Assembly (NCBI GenBank): GCA_003164715.1
Contig: PLTZ01000027.1
Span: 1-64,000 of the forward strand
DNA from: Opitutaceae bacterium
GTDB lineage: Bacteria > Verrucomicrobiota > Verrucomicrobiia > Opitutales > Opitutaceae
Direction of reading: 5' to 3'
DNA length: 64,000 bases
The notes under the pieces were generated by a model, which was not told where the DNA came from, did not search any database, and saw nothing but the letters and a program-made list of their open reading frames with translations. Positions 7,727 through 17,315 of the stretch are shown here, in pieces. Position numbers and translations under genes: made by a program. Position 1 is the stretch's first letter. Each line of letters starts with the position of its first letter.

Positions 7727-9219
7727 TCGCGCCGCAGGTTGCTCGGCAGGATCCCGAGCTCCTCGCGGTACTTCGCGACCGTGCGGCGCGCGATGCTGAT
7801 CCCCTTCTCCTGGAGCTTGCTCACGAGCTCCTGGTCGCTCAACGGGGCCCCCTTGTTCTCGACGGCGATCTGGTCGGCGATCATCTCCTTGACGCTCGTG
7901 TTCGAGACCGACGCCCCGCTGTCGTTCTGGTATCCCGGCGTGAAGAAGTACTTGAACTCGAAGACGCCGTGCGGCGTGCGGATGTATTTGTTGGCGATCG
8001 CCCGGCTGACCGTCGTCTCGTGGACCCCCACGACGTCCGCGATCTGCGTCATCGTGAGCGGCTTTAGCTGCGCCACCCCGTGCTCGAAGAACGGCAGCTG
8101 CGCCTTCAGGATCTCGCGCGTGATGCGCTCGATCGTCCTCTGGCGCTGCTCGATCGAGTCGATCAGGAACTTGCCCGAGCGCATCCGGTCCTTCAGGTAG
8201 TCGCGCTCCCCCTTGCTTAAGGTGCCCTTGGCGATCAGGTCGCGGTAGGTGCTCGAGATCCTCAGCCGCGGGATGTAGTCGTTGTTGAGGTGGATCTTCC
8301 ACTCGTCCCCGTCGCGCTCCACCACGACGTCGGGCACGACGACGCGGTTCTGGTCCTCGGCGAACTGCCGGCCGGGGGCGGGATCGAGTTTGCCGATCTC
8401 CTCGATCGCGCTCTGGATGTCGTCGGACGCCGCTCCCAGCTTGCGCGAGAGCTCGGGGATCCGGCGCCGCGTCAGGAGTTCGAAGTGGTCGCGGATGATG
8501 CGCGAGGCCAGGGAATCGGAGCGCCCCTTGGCCGAGAGCTGCGCAAGGAGGCACTCCGAAAGGCTCTCCGAGCCGATCCCTGCGGGCTCAAAGGTCTTCA
8601 GGGCGGCCACGGCCTCCTGGAGCGACTCGAGCGGCAGCCCGGTCTGGAGCGCCGCGTCGGCGGCCCGGAGGGTGAGGAAGCCGCGGTCGTCGAGGCTGCC
8701 GACCAGGTGGCGCATCGCCTCCATCGCCTTCGGGGACAGGTCGGTCATCTCCGCCTGCCTCATCAGGTGCTCCTGGAGCGAGGTCTCGCTGGCGATCGAG
8801 TCGAAGAAGTGCTGCCGCCGCTCCGCGTCCTCGGACGTGTAGCTCTGGACGCCTCCGGCGGTCGCCATGTAGTCGCGCCAGTCGTCGTCAATCTTCCCGA
8901 GGATCTCGAACTCCTTCGAGAAGTCCATCTCCTCGCGCTTCGTCTCCGCCGCGGGCTCCGGGGTCCCTTCGGCGCTGGCCGCGGTGTCGTCCCCGTTTGC
9001 GTCGGACTCGCCCGTGTCCGACTCGGCCTTCTCGGGGCTCATCGCGTCCATCGGCAGCTCCTCAAGCGTCGGGTTGGACTGGAGCTCCTCCTGGATGACG
9101 CTTCGCAGGTCGAGCGCCGCCACCTGCAGGATCTTGAGCGACTGGCGCAGCTGCGGCGCCAGCACGAGCGACTGCGTCTGGCGCTGGCGGAGATCCTGGC
9201 TGAATCCTCCCATGCTCAT
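7717..9219 (-). CDS. rpoN: RNA polymerase sigma-54 factor
   Basis: A 500-residue sigma-54. The glutamine/leucine-rich region I, which contacts activators, opens the protein (LRQRQTQSLVLAPQLRQSLKILQ). An acidic linker follows, then the core-binding domain, a helix-turn-helix (ETTVSRAIANKY), and the RpoN box ARRTVAKYRE near the C-terminus, which reads the -24 element. All parts are intact. It lies 22 bases downstream of a Ser/Thr protein kinase gene on the same strand, so the two are likely cotranscribed. It converges on tsaD with a ten-base overlap. Confidence 0.97.
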   Translation of the reverse strand: MSMGGFSQDLRQRQTQSLVLAPQLRQSLKILQVAALDLRSVIQEELQSNPTLEELPMDAMSPEKAESDTGESDANGDDTAASAEGTPEPAAETKREEMDFSKEFEILGKIDDDWRDYMATAGGVQSYTSEDAERRQHFFDSIASETSLQEHLMRQAEMTDLSPKAMEAMRHLVGSLDDRGFLTLRAADAALQTGLPLESLQEAVAALKTFEPAGIGSESLSECLLAQLSAKGRSDSLASRIIRDHFELLTRRRIPELSRKLGAASDDIQSAIEEIGKLDPAPGRQFAEDQNRVVVPDVVVERDGDEWKIHLNNDYIPRLRISSTYRDLIAKGTLSKGERDYLKDRMRSGKFLIDSIEQRQRTIERITREILKAQLPFFEHGVAQLKPLTMTQIADVVGVHETTVSRAIANKYIRTPHGVFEFKYFFTPGYQNDSGASVSNTSVKEMIADQIAVENKGAPLSDQELVSKLQEKGISIARRTVAKYREELGILPSNLRRDYK

Positions 9220-9241
9220 CGGAATCGAGGCGGCGAACGCC

Positions 9242-10261
9242 TCATGGTTCCGGCGGAGGTGGGGGCGGCGGGCGCGGAGAAGGCGGCGGCGGCGGCGCGG
9301 CGAAGGGCGGGATGGAGGGCTCGGGATCGCGGACGCCGAAGAGGTCCCGGAGGTAGGTGCCGAGCTTCTCGTTGGTGGGGCCGTAGCCGTCGCTGTAAAG
9401 GTAGAGCTCCAGGTCGTTCAGCATCTCGGCCGCGGACTGGTAGCGCTGGTCGCGGTTGCGCCGAAGCGCCTTCTGGATGATCGCCTCAAGGCGGGGGTCG
9501 ATGTCGGACCTGAGCGTGGAGAACTGCGGGATCAGCATCGCCAGGATGTTCCGGCGCGACTGGGCGCGGTCGACGTTCCTGAAGATGTTCCGGCCGAGCA
9601 GGATCTCGGTCAGGACGATGCCCAAGGGGAACAGGTCGGCGCGCGCGTCGGTGACCGCGTAGCTCGCCTGCTCCGGGGAGAGGTACTCGTCCTTGCCCGC
9701 GATCACCTTTCCCTCCTCGTTGTACATGAGGTTCAGGGCCTTCGCGATCCCGAAGTCGGTCAGCTTCACGTCGCCCTCGTAGCCGATCAGGATGTTCTTA
9801 GGCCCGATGTCGCGGTGCACGATGTTGAGGTGGTGGCCGTCGCGGTCGCGCTTCTGGTGGGCGTAGGTGAGCCCGCGGGCGACACGCGACACGATGAAGG
9901 CGGCCAGGTCGACCGGCACCTGCCTGCCGAGCTGGCGGTGCTTGTCCAGGAACTGCTCCAAGTTCTGGCCGCCCACGTACTCCATCACCATGAAGTACTG
10001 GCCGCCGATCTGGCCCAGGTGGTAGGTCTGGACGATGTTGGTGTGGATCAGGTCGGCCACGAGCCTGGCCTCGCCGATGAAATTCTTCTGAAACTCGGGG
10101 ATCGCGGAGTACTCCTCGCGAATCAGCTTCACGGCGACCGTTTTTCTGAACTGCCCGGCGCCGAGCTGATGGGCCTCGTACACGACGCCCATCCCTCCCT
10201 CGGCAAGCTGGCGGACCATCTCGTAGTTGATCTCGTTAAGGATTTGGGTGATGGCGGCCAC
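9242..10261 (-). CDS. Hanks-type serine/threonine protein kinase
   Basis: About 339 residues if the GTG at 10261 is used; an upstream ATG at 10381 is in frame but would leave only 19 bases to the divergent Fe-S carrier gene. Kinase motifs are complete: glycine loop [21 protein letters not shown] (ATP lysine), [11 protein letters not shown] (catalytic loop), DFGIAKALN, and SPEQASYAV in place of the usual [11 protein letters not shown] carries Ile-Gly-Pro where HRDLKPEN is standard, so the catalytic-loop Lys is absent. The C-terminus is a proline tract rather than a membrane segment plus sensor domain, so the kinase is probably soluble. It lies directly upstream of rpoN. Confidence 0.88.
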   Translation of the reverse strand: MAAITQILNEINYEMVRQLAEGGMGVVYEAHQLGAGQFRKTVAVKLIREEYSAIPEFQKNFIGEARLVADLIHTNIVQTYHLGQIGGQYFMVMEYVGGQNLEQFLDKHRQLGRQVPVDLAAFIVSRVARGLTYAHQKRDRDGHHLNIVHRDIGPKNILIGYEGDVKLTDFGIAKALNLMYNEEGKVIAGKDEYLSPEQASYAVTDARADLFPLGIVLTEILLGRNIFRNVDRAQSRRNILAMLIPQFSTLRSDIDPRLEAIIQKALRRNRDQRYQSAAEMLNDLELYLYSDGYGPTNEKLGTYLRDLFGVRDPEPSIPPFAAPPPPPSPRPPPPPPPEP

Positions 10262-10400
10262 CGTTCCTGAATGGAAGCGCCGGGATTCGCCGCTTGCAAG
10301 TGAACATTCCGCAATTACGGCCCGATTTCTGCTGCGACCCGACTCCAGAGCGTCCCAAGGGCCCATTTGACACGGCTTCACTCCGCCCTACGTTGGCGAA

Positions 10401-10718
10401 ATGATCCAACTGACCCCACATGCGGCCACCCAGGTGCGCGCGATGCGCGCCGGCGCCGCGGCGCAGGGGACCCGCCTTCGCCTGTTCATCGAGACCGGCG
10501 GGTGCTCCGGCCTCCAGTACGGGATGTCGTTCGACGAGCCGAAGGGCGATGACGCGGCCTTTGAGAGCGAGGGCGTCTCGATCGTCGTGGACCCGGCCAG
10601 CTTAAAGCACCTCGACGGCACCCTGGTCGACTTCGACGACGGACTCCACGGCAAGGGCTTCGAGATCAAGAACCCGAACGCGCACTCGACCTGCGGGTGC
10701 GGAAAGTCGTTCAACTAA
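10401..10718 (+). CDS. A-type iron-sulfur carrier protein (IscA/ErpA/SufA family)
   Basis: A 105-residue HesB-like protein that accepts and passes on Fe-S clusters. The three conserved cysteines are present: one in TGGCSGLQYG and two in the C-terminal STCGCGKSF. The body (ISIVVDPASLKHLDGTLVDF-like) is standard. Which subfamily it belongs to cannot be decided from the sequence alone, and no isc or suf operon is adjacent. It converges on ubiE/menG, sharing bases of the two stop codons (CTAA at 10715-10718). Confidence 0.93.
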   Translation: MIQLTPHAATQVRAMRAGAAAQGTRLRLFIETGGCSGLQYGMSFDEPKGDDAAFESEGVSIVVDPASLKHLDGTLVDFDDGLHGKGFEIKNPNAHSTCGCGKSFN

Positions 10719-11452
10719 ACGCCGGGCCCGCGGCGCGCCACATGCAGGGCGACGATGCCCATCGTCATCGCCCTCGCCGTGACGGCGGCAAAGCCCGCGG
10801 CGCGGATCTCCTCCGAGAGGGCGGCGCGGCCCGGAAAGGTGCCGATCGAGTCGCCGAGGTATTCATAGGCGCCGCGGTCGCCGGTCAGCATGCCGGCGAG
10901 CCCCGGGATGACGCGCCTTAAGTGGAACCAGTAGAGCGGCCGCACCCACGGCCACGGCTGGGAGAACTCGAGAATGAAGAGGCAGCCGCCGGGCCTCAGC
11001 ACCCGGCGGATCTCGCAGAGGCAGCGCGCGCGGTCGGCCACGTTGCGCAGGCCGAAGGCGATCGTGACCGCGTCGAACGCCCCGTCTTCGAGCGGAAGGG
11101 CGAGCGCGTCACCGCTGCGGAACTCGAGGCCGGGATGCTTCCCGGGACGGGCGGCCTTCTTGCGCTCGGCCTCGGCGAGCATCGGGGCGCAGAAATCCAT
11201 CCCGACGACGCGCACGCCCTGGGCCAGGCCGCGCTCGAGCGCGAATGCCACGTCGCCGCTTCCCGTGGCCAGGTCTAGGACGCTTCGCGGGCGCTCCCGG
11301 CGCACGGCGCCCACGAGGCAATGTCGCCAATAGGTGTCAATTCCGCCGCTCAAAACCCGGTTGGAGAGGTCATAGCGGCGGGCTATCCGGCCGAACATGG
11401 AATTTACCGCGTGGGGATCAGGCACGTTTTTTGGTGATAAGTATTGACGCAA
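10715..11452 (-). CDS. ubiE: Demethylmenaquinone/ubiquinone C-methyltransferase
   Basis: A 245-residue class I SAM methyltransferase. It contains MFGRIARRYDLSNRVLSGGIDTYWR, the SAM motif VLDLATGSGDVAF, and AFGLRNVADRARCLCEIRRVLRPGG, the UbiE/MenG signatures. It catalyses the C-methylation step of menaquinone and/or ubiquinone synthesis. The start is uncertain: position 11452 is a TTG, and a GTG at 11425 is an alternative. Its 5' end overlaps the promoter-like sequence of the divergent HU gene. Confidence 0.93.
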   Translation of the reverse strand: MRQYLSPKNVPDPHAVNSMFGRIARRYDLSNRVLSGGIDTYWRHCLVGAVRRERPRSVLDLATGSGDVAFALERGLAQGVRVVGMDFCAPMLAEAERKKAARPGKHPGLEFRSGDALALPLEDGAFDAVTIAFGLRNVADRARCLCEIRRVLRPGGCLFILEFSQPWPWVRPLYWFHLRRVIPGLAGMLTGDRGAYEYLGDSIGTFPGRAALSEEIRAAGFAAVTARAMTMGIVALHVARRGPGV

Positions 11453-11473
11453 TTCATCTCAGACGAATAATTT
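11444..11473 (+). promoter_or_regulatory. Sigma-70-type promoter candidate for the HU-family gene
   Basis: TTGACG at 444-449 is followed after 17-18 bases by ATAATTT (467-473), close to the -35/-10 consensus, about 40 bases before the HU ATG. The surroundings are strikingly AT-rich for this window. A good ribosome binding site AAAGGAA follows. The -35 overlaps the proposed start of the opposite-strand ubiE gene. Confidence 0.5.
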
Positions 11474-11512
11474 AAGTTGCCTCAGTAAAGTATATACCCA
11501 AAGGAACAATTC

Positions 11513-11824
11513 ATGTCCACGAACCTCACAAAACGCGAGATCGTGTTGGAAATCTACCGGAAGGCTGGATTCCCGCAAAAGCAGATCGTCGATACGGTCC
11601 AACAGACCCTCGACATTGTACAGAAGGCGCTATCAGAGGGCCGTAACGTCGAGTTGCGGAACTTTGGCGTCCTCGAAGTCCAGGTGCGCAAGCAGCGGGT
11701 CGGTAGGAATCCCAACAAGCCCGAGGCGGAAGTCATTATTCCGCAAAGAGCCGTCGTTAAGTTCAAGGCGGGCAAGATCCTCAAGCAGCAACTCAAGAAG
11801 CTCGACCTGAGCACCCTCGTCTGA
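11513..11824 (+). CDS. HU/IHF-family DNA-binding protein
   Basis: A 103-residue basic nucleoid protein: MSTNLTKREIVLEIYRKAGFPQKQIVDTVQQTLDI dimerisation helices, then VELRNFGVLEVQVRKQRVGRNPNKP, the beta-arm with the DNA-intercalating proline. The extra C-terminal lysine stretch (KAGKILKQQLKKLD) lengthens it slightly over HU. It bends and compacts DNA, and could serve sigma-54 promoters if it acts like IHF. A strong AAGGAA ribosome binding site sits nine bases before the ATG. Codons are less GC-biased than its neighbours, as expected of a highly expressed gene. Confidence 0.95.
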   Translation: MSTNLTKREIVLEIYRKAGFPQKQIVDTVQQTLDIVQKALSEGRNVELRNFGVLEVQVRKQRVGRNPNKPEAEVIIPQRAVVKFKAGKILKQQLKKLDLSTLV

Positions 11825-11891
11825 CCACGAGGGGTGCCCGAGCGCTTTTGGTTCGCCCTGTGAAGGGCGTCTTGCACCGTGTCCGTCCCTG

Positions 11892-13205
11892 ATGGCCACG
11901 TTTCAGCCCCTGCCCGGGTTTCGGGATTTCTACCCCGAGGACCTCGCCAAACGAACCCACATCTTTCGCCTCTGGCGTCAGACGGCTGCGGCATTCGGGT
12001 TTGCCGAGTACGACACTCCGGTTCTTGAGCCCCTCGACCTTTACCGGGCGAAGTCCGGTGACGAGATCGAGGCGCAGCTCTTCAGCTTCACAGACAAGGG
12101 GAAACGGGAGGTTGCGCTGCGTCCGGAGATGACGCCGAGCGTGTGCCGGCTGGTCGGCGAGAGGGCGGGCGCCCTCAAGCGGCCGATCAAGTGGTTCAGC
12201 ATCGCCGAGTTCTACCGGTACGAGCGGATGCAGAAGGGAAGGGGCCGGTGCTTCCACCAGTTCAATGCCGACGTGTTCGGGGAGCCGGGCCCGGAGGCGG
12301 AGATCGAGCTGATCGCGCTCCTAGTCCAGTGCATGCGCGCCTTCGGGCTGACGCAGAAGGACTTCTGCGTGCGCCTGAGCGACCGCAACCTCTGGTTCCA
12401 CTACCTGGGGTCCCTAGGGCTGGACGACGCGCGGATTCGCGCGCTCCTCGGGGCGATCGACAAGTACGAGCGCAGCGGGCACGAGGCCTTCAAGCCGTAC
12501 GAGGACGCGTTTGGGCCCCTGCCCGAAGGCCTGAAGGACAAGGTCCTTGCGTTTCTCGCGATCCGGTCCTTTGAGGAGCTCGAGTCGGCGCTTGGCGCCG
12601 ACCCGGCCGCGGGCACCGCGGCCCGGCTCGCCGACTGGCGAAAGCTCCTGGGCGGCCTTTCCGCGATGGGGCTTGCCGACTATATCCAGGTCGACCTCGG
12701 GGTCGTCCGCGGCCTAGCCTACTACACGGGCTTCGTCTTCGAGGCGTTCGACCGCAAGGGCGAGCTCCGGGCGCTGGCCGGGGGCGGCCGCTATGACGAC
12801 CTGGTCGGCAAGCTCGGCGGAAGCGAGCTGCCGGCGGTCGGCTTCGCGATCGGGGACATGACCTTCGCGCTCCTCCTGGAGGAGCGCGGGCTCTCACCGG
12901 CCGTGGCCGCCGCACCGGACGTCTACTGCGTCATCGGGGGCGAGGCGGAGCGCCGGGCGGCGTTCGCGGACATCCACAGGCTGCGCTCGGGCGGCTACCG
13001 CGTGGAGTACCCGCTTAAGGAGCTGGCCTTCGGCAAGCAGTTCAAGGCGGCGGCCGAATCCGGCGCCCGGCTCGCCCTCATCTACGGGGGAGACGAGCTG
13101 GCGCGCGGCGTCGTCAAGATGCGCGACATGGGAACGCGCACCGAGCGGGAGTTTCCGGCGTCCGAGGTCGAGGCCTCGGTCCGGGGGTTCTTCGCGGGGC
13201 CTTAG
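11892..13205 (+). CDS. hisS: Histidyl-tRNA synthetase
   Basis: A 437-residue class II synthetase. It shows the opening GFRDFYPED, motif 2 around FYRYERMQKGRGRCFHQFNADVFG, and the histidine-A-type motif DLGVVRGLAYYTGFVFEAFD with GGGRYDDLVGKLGG. The C-terminal anticodon-binding domain is present (from about residue 340). The complete histidine motifs and a full anticodon domain argue against the paralogue HisZ. It converges on cdd with a four-base stop overlap (TTAG). Confidence 0.95.
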   Translation: MATFQPLPGFRDFYPEDLAKRTHIFRLWRQTAAAFGFAEYDTPVLEPLDLYRAKSGDEIEAQLFSFTDKGKREVALRPEMTPSVCRLVGERAGALKRPIKWFSIAEFYRYERMQKGRGRCFHQFNADVFGEPGPEAEIELIALLVQCMRAFGLTQKDFCVRLSDRNLWFHYLGSLGLDDARIRALLGAIDKYERSGHEAFKPYEDAFGPLPEGLKDKVLAFLAIRSFEELESALGADPAAGTAARLADWRKLLGGLSAMGLADYIQVDLGVVRGLAYYTGFVFEAFDRKGELRALAGGGRYDDLVGKLGGSELPAVGFAIGDMTFALLLEERGLSPAVAAAPDVYCVIGGEAERRAAFADIHRLRSGGYRVEYPLKELAFGKQFKAAAESGARLALIYGGDELARGVVKMRDMGTRTEREFPASEVEASVRGFFAGP

Positions 13206-13621
13206 GCCAGGTCGCCCGGGCCGAACGCGCCGGGCAGAAGCGCCGGCACCCGCGTCTCGATCCGGTTCTTCGAGTCGCAGACGCTGATCACCACCGCGTC
13301 CGGGCCGAACTCATGGATCACCTGCCTGCAGGCCCCGCAGGGTGTCGTCGGCAGCGGCGTCGGCGTGTACACGGCCACGGCGCGAACCGACTTCTCCCCC
13401 GCGGCCACGGCGGAGAAGATCGCCGTCCGCTCGGCGCAGTTGCACATCCCGTAGGCGGCGTTCTCGACGTTGCACCCGGGGTAGATCCTGCCGGAACCGG
13501 CGAGCACGGCGGCCCCCACGGGGAACCTGGAGTAGGGGGCGTAGGCCCTGGCGGACGCGGAGCGGGCGGTCCGCTCCAGCCTGCGCAGGGCGGCGTCGGA
13601 GACTCTCGAGGGGGCGGTCAT
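13202..13621 (-). CDS. cdd: Cytidine deaminase
   Basis: A 139-residue homotetrameric-type enzyme deaminating cytidine and deoxycytidine for pyrimidine salvage. Zinc ligands and catalytic Glu are visible in [17 protein letters not shown] (Cys-Ala-Glu) and [15 protein letters not shown] (Cys-x-x-Cys). [11 protein letters not shown] and [10 protein letters not shown] complete the substrate pocket. Its ATG overlaps the kbl stop by four bases, so it is the distal gene of a tdh-kbl-cdd unit. Confidence 0.95.
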   Translation of the reverse strand: MTAPSRVSDAALRRLERTARSASARAYAPYSRFPVGAAVLAGSGRIYPGCNVENAAYGMCNCAERTAIFSAVAAGEKSVRAVAVYTPTPLPTTPCGACRQVIHEFGPDAVVISVCDSKNRIETRVPALLPGAFGPGDLA

Positions 13622-14835
13622 GCGGAATGGGGGCGTGTCGCGGGCCAGCCGGCAAGCTCCCTTCGCGTCTCGGTGAAGGCCCGGATCGCGGCGTCCAAGT
13701 CCGCCTGCTCGTGGGCCGCGCTCACCTGTGTCCTGATCCGCGCGGCGTCCTGGGGGACGACGGGGAAGGAGAAGCCGGTCACATAGACGCCCTTCTCGAG
13801 CATCCGGGCGGCGAAGGCCTGCGCGAGCGCGGCGTCCCCCAGCATGACCGGGACGATCGGGTGCTGGCCGGCCCTGATGGCGAGGCCCGCGTGGGTGAGA
13901 CCCTCGCGGAAGTACTTCGTATTGGCCGCAAGCTTGTCGCGCAGCTCGGGCGAGCGGGTGATGAGGTCAATCGAGGCGATCGAGGCGGCCACAATGGCCG
14001 GGGGAAGCGTGTTCGAGAAGAGGTAGGGCCGGGAGCGCTGCCTCAGGAGCTCGATAATCTCCCGGCGCCCGCTCACGTACCCGCCGGAGGCCCCGCCCAG
14101 GGCCTTGCCGAGGGTCCCCGTGAGGATGTCCACCCGGTCGATGACCGAGTAAAACTCCGGGGTGCCGCGGCCGTTCGGCCCCATGAACCCCACGCCGTGG
14201 CTGTCGTCCACCATGACGAGCGCCCCGTGGCGCTCCGCGATGTCGCAGATCGAGCGAAGCGGGGCGACGTACCCGTCCATCGAGAAGACGCCGTCCGTGA
14301 CGACAAGCTTGAAGCGCGCGCCGGCCTGCCTGGCCTCGGTGAGCTTCGCCTCGAGGTCCGGCATCTCGCAGTTGCGGTAGCGGTACCGCTTCGCCTTGCA
14401 CAGCCGGATCCCGTCGATGATCGAGGCGTGGTTGAGTTCATCGCTCACGACCGCATCCTCCTCGCCGAGAAGCGCCTCGAAGACGCCGCCGTTCGCGTCG
14501 AAGCAGGACGAGTAGAGAAGGGTGTCCTCCGTCCCCAGGAAGGCGGAGAGGCGGGTCTCGAGCTCCTTGTGGATCTCCTGGGTGCCGCAGATGAACCGCA
14601 CCGACGCCAGGCCGTAGCCCCAGCGGTCGAGCGCCGCGTGGGCGGCGGCGATAATCTCGGGGTGGCTGGCGAGCCCGAGGTAGTTGTTGGCGCAGAAGTT
14701 GAGGACTTGGGCGCCCCCGGCGACCGAGATCCTCGCGCCCTGCCGGGTCGAGAGCACCCGCTCGCGCTTGGCGAGGCCCGCCGAGGAGATCTCGCCGAGG
14801 ATTTTCTCGAGGTGCTTTTTGAAGTTTGGGGTCAT
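13618..14835 (-). CDS. kbl: 2-amino-3-ketobutyrate CoA ligase (glycine C-acetyltransferase)
   Basis: A 405-residue alpha-oxoamine synthase. It splits 2-amino-3-ketobutyrate with CoA into glycine and acetyl-CoA, the second step of threonine breakdown. The PLP lysine lies in [17 protein letters not shown]. Other landmarks are [47 protein letters not shown] and [14 protein letters not shown]. It follows tdh by five bases and overlaps cdd by four. The ATG is directly preceded by CCCC rather than a Shine-Dalgarno. Confidence 0.97.
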   Translation of the reverse strand: MTPNFKKHLEKILGEISSAGLAKRERVLSTRQGARISVAGGAQVLNFCANNYLGLASHPEIIAAAHAALDRWGYGLASVRFICGTQEIHKELETRLSAFLGTEDTLLYSSCFDANGGVFEALLGEEDAVVSDELNHASIIDGIRLCKAKRYRYRNCEMPDLEAKLTEARQAGARFKLVVTDGVFSMDGYVAPLRSICDIAERHGALVMVDDSHGVGFMGPNGRGTPEFYSVIDRVDILTGTLGKALGGASGGYVSGRREIIELLRQRSRPYLFSNTLPPAIVAASIASIDLITRSPELRDKLAANTKYFREGLTHAGLAIRAGQHPIVPVMLGDAALAQAFAARMLEKGVYVTGFSFPVVPQDAARIRTQVSAAHEQADLDAAIRAFTETRRELAGWPATRPHSA

Positions 14836-14840
14836 GGGGT

Positions 14841-15881
14841 TTAGCTCCAGTTGAGGACGATCTTGCCGCTCCTGCCGGAGCGCATGAGGTCGAAGCCGCG
14901 CTGGAAGTCCGTGAAGTCCATCCGGTGCGTGATCACGGGCGAGATGTCGAGCCCGCTCTGGATCATCGCCGTCATCTTGTACCAGGTGTCGTACATCTCC
15001 CGCCCGTAGATCCCGCGGATCGTGAGCATGTTGAACACAACCTTCGTCCAGTCGACCGGGGCCGCGTGCGGGATGATCCCGAGGAGCGCAATCCGCCCCC
15101 CGTGGGCCATGTTGTCGATCATGTCATTGAGCGCCTTCGGGTTACCGGACATCTCGAGGCCGACATCGAAGCCCTCCTTCATCCCGAGCTCGGCCTGAAC
15201 GTCGGGCAGGTGCTCGCGGGAGACGTCGACCACGCGGGTCGCCCCCATCCTCGAGGCGAGCGCCAGGCGGTCGGTGTTCACGTCGGTGACGACGATCTTG
15301 CGCGCGCCGCAGTGCCGCGCGATGGCGGCCGCCATGCAGCCGATGGGGCCCGCCCCAGTGATGAGGACGTCCTCGCCGACCAGGTCGAACTGGAGCGTCG
15401 TGTGGGTGGCGTTGCCCAAGGGGTCGAAGCACGAGAGCACGTCGAGCGGGATCGACGGGTCGACCGGGACGGCGTTCGTCGCGGGGATGCACAGGTACTC
15501 GGCGAAGGCCCCGTTGCGGTTCACACCGACGCCCTTCGTGTCCTTGCACAGGTGGCGCCGGCCGGCCAGGCAGTTGCGGCAGACCCCGCACACGATGTGG
15601 CCCTCGCCGTCGACCAGGTCGCCCTTCTGGAAGCGCTGCACGGAGGAGCCCACCTCCTCGATGGTCCCGACGAACTCGTGGCCGATCACCATCGGCGCCT
15701 TGATCGTCTTCTCGGCCCACTCGTCCCAGTTGTAGATGTGGACGTCCGTGCCGCAGATCGAGGTCTTGCGTATCTTGATCAGGACGTCGTTCGGCCCCGG
15801 CACCGGCACCGGGACCTCCGTTAGGTTGAGCCCGGGCCCGGGTCTCAACTTTGAAATCGCCCGCATCATCTTTGCGCTCAT
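14841..15881 (-). CDS. tdh: L-threonine 3-dehydrogenase
   Basis: A zinc-dependent medium-chain dehydrogenase of 346 residues, or 342 if it starts at MMRAISK (15869). It oxidises threonine to 2-amino-3-ketobutyrate with NAD, feeding Kbl. The catalytic zinc site shows in [17 protein letters not shown] and GHEFVG. The structural zinc cysteines are in [19 protein letters not shown], and the NAD fold in [13 protein letters not shown]. It is the first gene of the tdh-kbl-cdd operon. Homology to the E. coli enzyme begins at the MRAISK residues, so the true start is within a few codons. Confidence 0.96.
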   Translation of the reverse strand: MSAKMMRAISKLRPGPGLNLTEVPVPVPGPNDVLIKIRKTSICGTDVHIYNWDEWAEKTIKAPMVIGHEFVGTIEEVGSSVQRFQKGDLVDGEGHIVCGVCRNCLAGRRHLCKDTKGVGVNRNGAFAEYLCIPATNAVPVDPSIPLDVLSCFDPLGNATHTTLQFDLVGEDVLITGAGPIGCMAAAIARHCGARKIVVTDVNTDRLALASRMGATRVVDVSREHLPDVQAELGMKEGFDVGLEMSGNPKALNDMIDNMAHGGRIALLGIIPHAAPVDWTKVVFNMLTIRGIYGREMYDTWYKMTAMIQSGLDISPVITHRMDFTDFQRGFDLMRSGRSGKIVLNWS

Positions 15882-16001
15882 TTGGGTGCAAAATAGCTTG
15901 TCGCGGATTGCCGCCGAAACAACCACGAACCGGCCCCCAAGGCCCTCGCTCGGGGATTGCGTCCGGGGGCGCTCCCCTGTGCGCTATCGGGCGGCGACCC
16001 T

Positions 16002-17270
16002 ATGACCAACCGATTCTACGGAGCCTTCGACACCGAAACCCCCGCCGGAGCGCACAAGACCGACTACCGGAACGCGTTCCAGATCGACCGCGACCGGATC
16101 ATCCACGCGCACGCCTTCCGCAAGCTCCAGTCGAAGACGCAGGTCTTCCTCTCCGGGGAGTATGACTTCTACCGCACGCGGCTCACGCACTCGATGGAGG
16201 TGGCCCAGATCGGGCGCTCGATCTGCCAGTTCCTGAGGAGCGCGAAGGGCCCCCTCGGCGACGACTTCTTCATCGACGCGGACCTGGTCGAGGCGGTCTG
16301 CCTCGCGCACGACCTGGGGCACCCCCCGTTCGGGCATTCCGGGGAGCGCACGCTCCAGGAGCTCATGGGGCGCTGGGGGGGCTTCGAGGGGAACGCCCAG
16401 ACGCTGCTCATCCTGACGCAGACCATGTACCAGGACCGCTCCGGCGTGCGCGGGATGCAGCCCTCGCGCGCCCTCCTGGACGGGATCCTCAAGTACAAGA
16501 CGCTCCACGGGCAGTTCAAGGCGCCCCCGGCGAACCACTTCCTCTACGACACGCAGCGGGGGGTGATCGGCTTTGTCTTCGGGGGCAAAAAGCCCCCCGC
16601 GAGCCTTTCGCCGGGCGACCGGCTCAACCGCTTCAAGAGCGTCGAGTGCCAGATCATGGACTGGGCCGACGACGCGGCGTACTCGCTTAACGACATCGTG
16701 GACGGCGTAAAGGCCGGGTTCCTCACGATCGACCGGATCGAGGCGTGGGCAGACGGGAAGGTGGGCGACGCGATGGGCGTGCGGCTCTTGGACGAGCTTC
16801 TGGACGGCATCCGGCGGGAGCGCCTCGAGGCGATCTTCTCGGACCGGATCGGCGCGTTCATCACGGCCTGCCGCCTGCGGGAGCGCACGAACTTCATGTC
16901 GCGCCGGACGAACCGGTACCGCTATGAGCTCGTCGTCGACCCCGAGGCGCAGCGCCAGGCCCTGTTTTACAAGACGATGGCCAACGACATCATCTTCGAG
17001 AGCCCGCAGCTCCAGCAGATGGAGCACAAGGCCCGCAAGGTCCTCTTTGACCTCTGGGACTCGTGCTGGCGCAACTACGTCGAGCCCGGCCCGAGGGTGG
17101 TGCGCATCCTGCCCCCGGCGGTGGGCAGGCTCCTCGACGCCGCGAAGGGCCGCAAGGCGAAGGCGCGGCAGATCTGCGACTGGCTCTCGAGCCTCACCGA
17201 CGGGATGATCGTCAGGACCTACCGGCGCCTGTTCGACCCCGAGTTTGGATCCATCAGGGACCTGAGCTGA
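16002..17270 (+). CDS. dgt: Deoxyguanosinetriphosphate triphosphohydrolase-like HD protein
   Basis: A 422-residue HD-superfamily dNTPase that removes triphosphate from dNTPs. Metal-binding residues appear in RTRLTHSMEVAQIGRSI and AHDLGHPPFGHSGE. FEGNAQTLLILT, GILKYK and MDWADDAAYSLNDIVDG are further family hallmarks. It could limit dNTP pools. It is divergent from tdh, and has no Shine-Dalgarno before ATG 16002, which was chosen because MTNRFYGAFD leads directly into the conserved start. Confidence 0.93.
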   Translation: MTNRFYGAFDTETPAGAHKTDYRNAFQIDRDRIIHAHAFRKLQSKTQVFLSGEYDFYRTRLTHSMEVAQIGRSICQFLRSAKGPLGDDFFIDADLVEAVCLAHDLGHPPFGHSGERTLQELMGRWGGFEGNAQTLLILTQTMYQDRSGVRGMQPSRALLDGILKYKTLHGQFKAPPANHFLYDTQRGVIGFVFGGKKPPASLSPGDRLNRFKSVECQIMDWADDAAYSLNDIVDGVKAGFLTIDRIEAWADGKVGDAMGVRLLDELLDGIRRERLEAIFSDRIGAFITACRLRERTNFMSRRTNRYRYELVVDPEAQRQALFYKTMANDIIFESPQLQQMEHKARKVLFDLWDSCWRNYVEPGPRVVRILPPAVGRLLDAAKGRKAKARQICDWLSSLTDGMIVRTYRRLFDPEFGSIRDLS

Positions 17271-17315
17271 GCCGGGCGGCAGGGATCCGGCCGCGGGCGC
17301 GAGGTCCCGCCGGAA

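Noticed and set aside
9242-10381. Longer kinase start at ATG 10381
   Set aside because: It would leave 19 bases to the divergent Fe-S carrier gene, and the extra 40 residues show no conserved features. GTG 10261 lies just before the kinase fold.
11892-13205. HisZ (regulatory paralogue) instead of HisRS
   Set aside because: Complete histidine-binding motifs and an anticodon-binding domain are present, and no hisG is adjacent.
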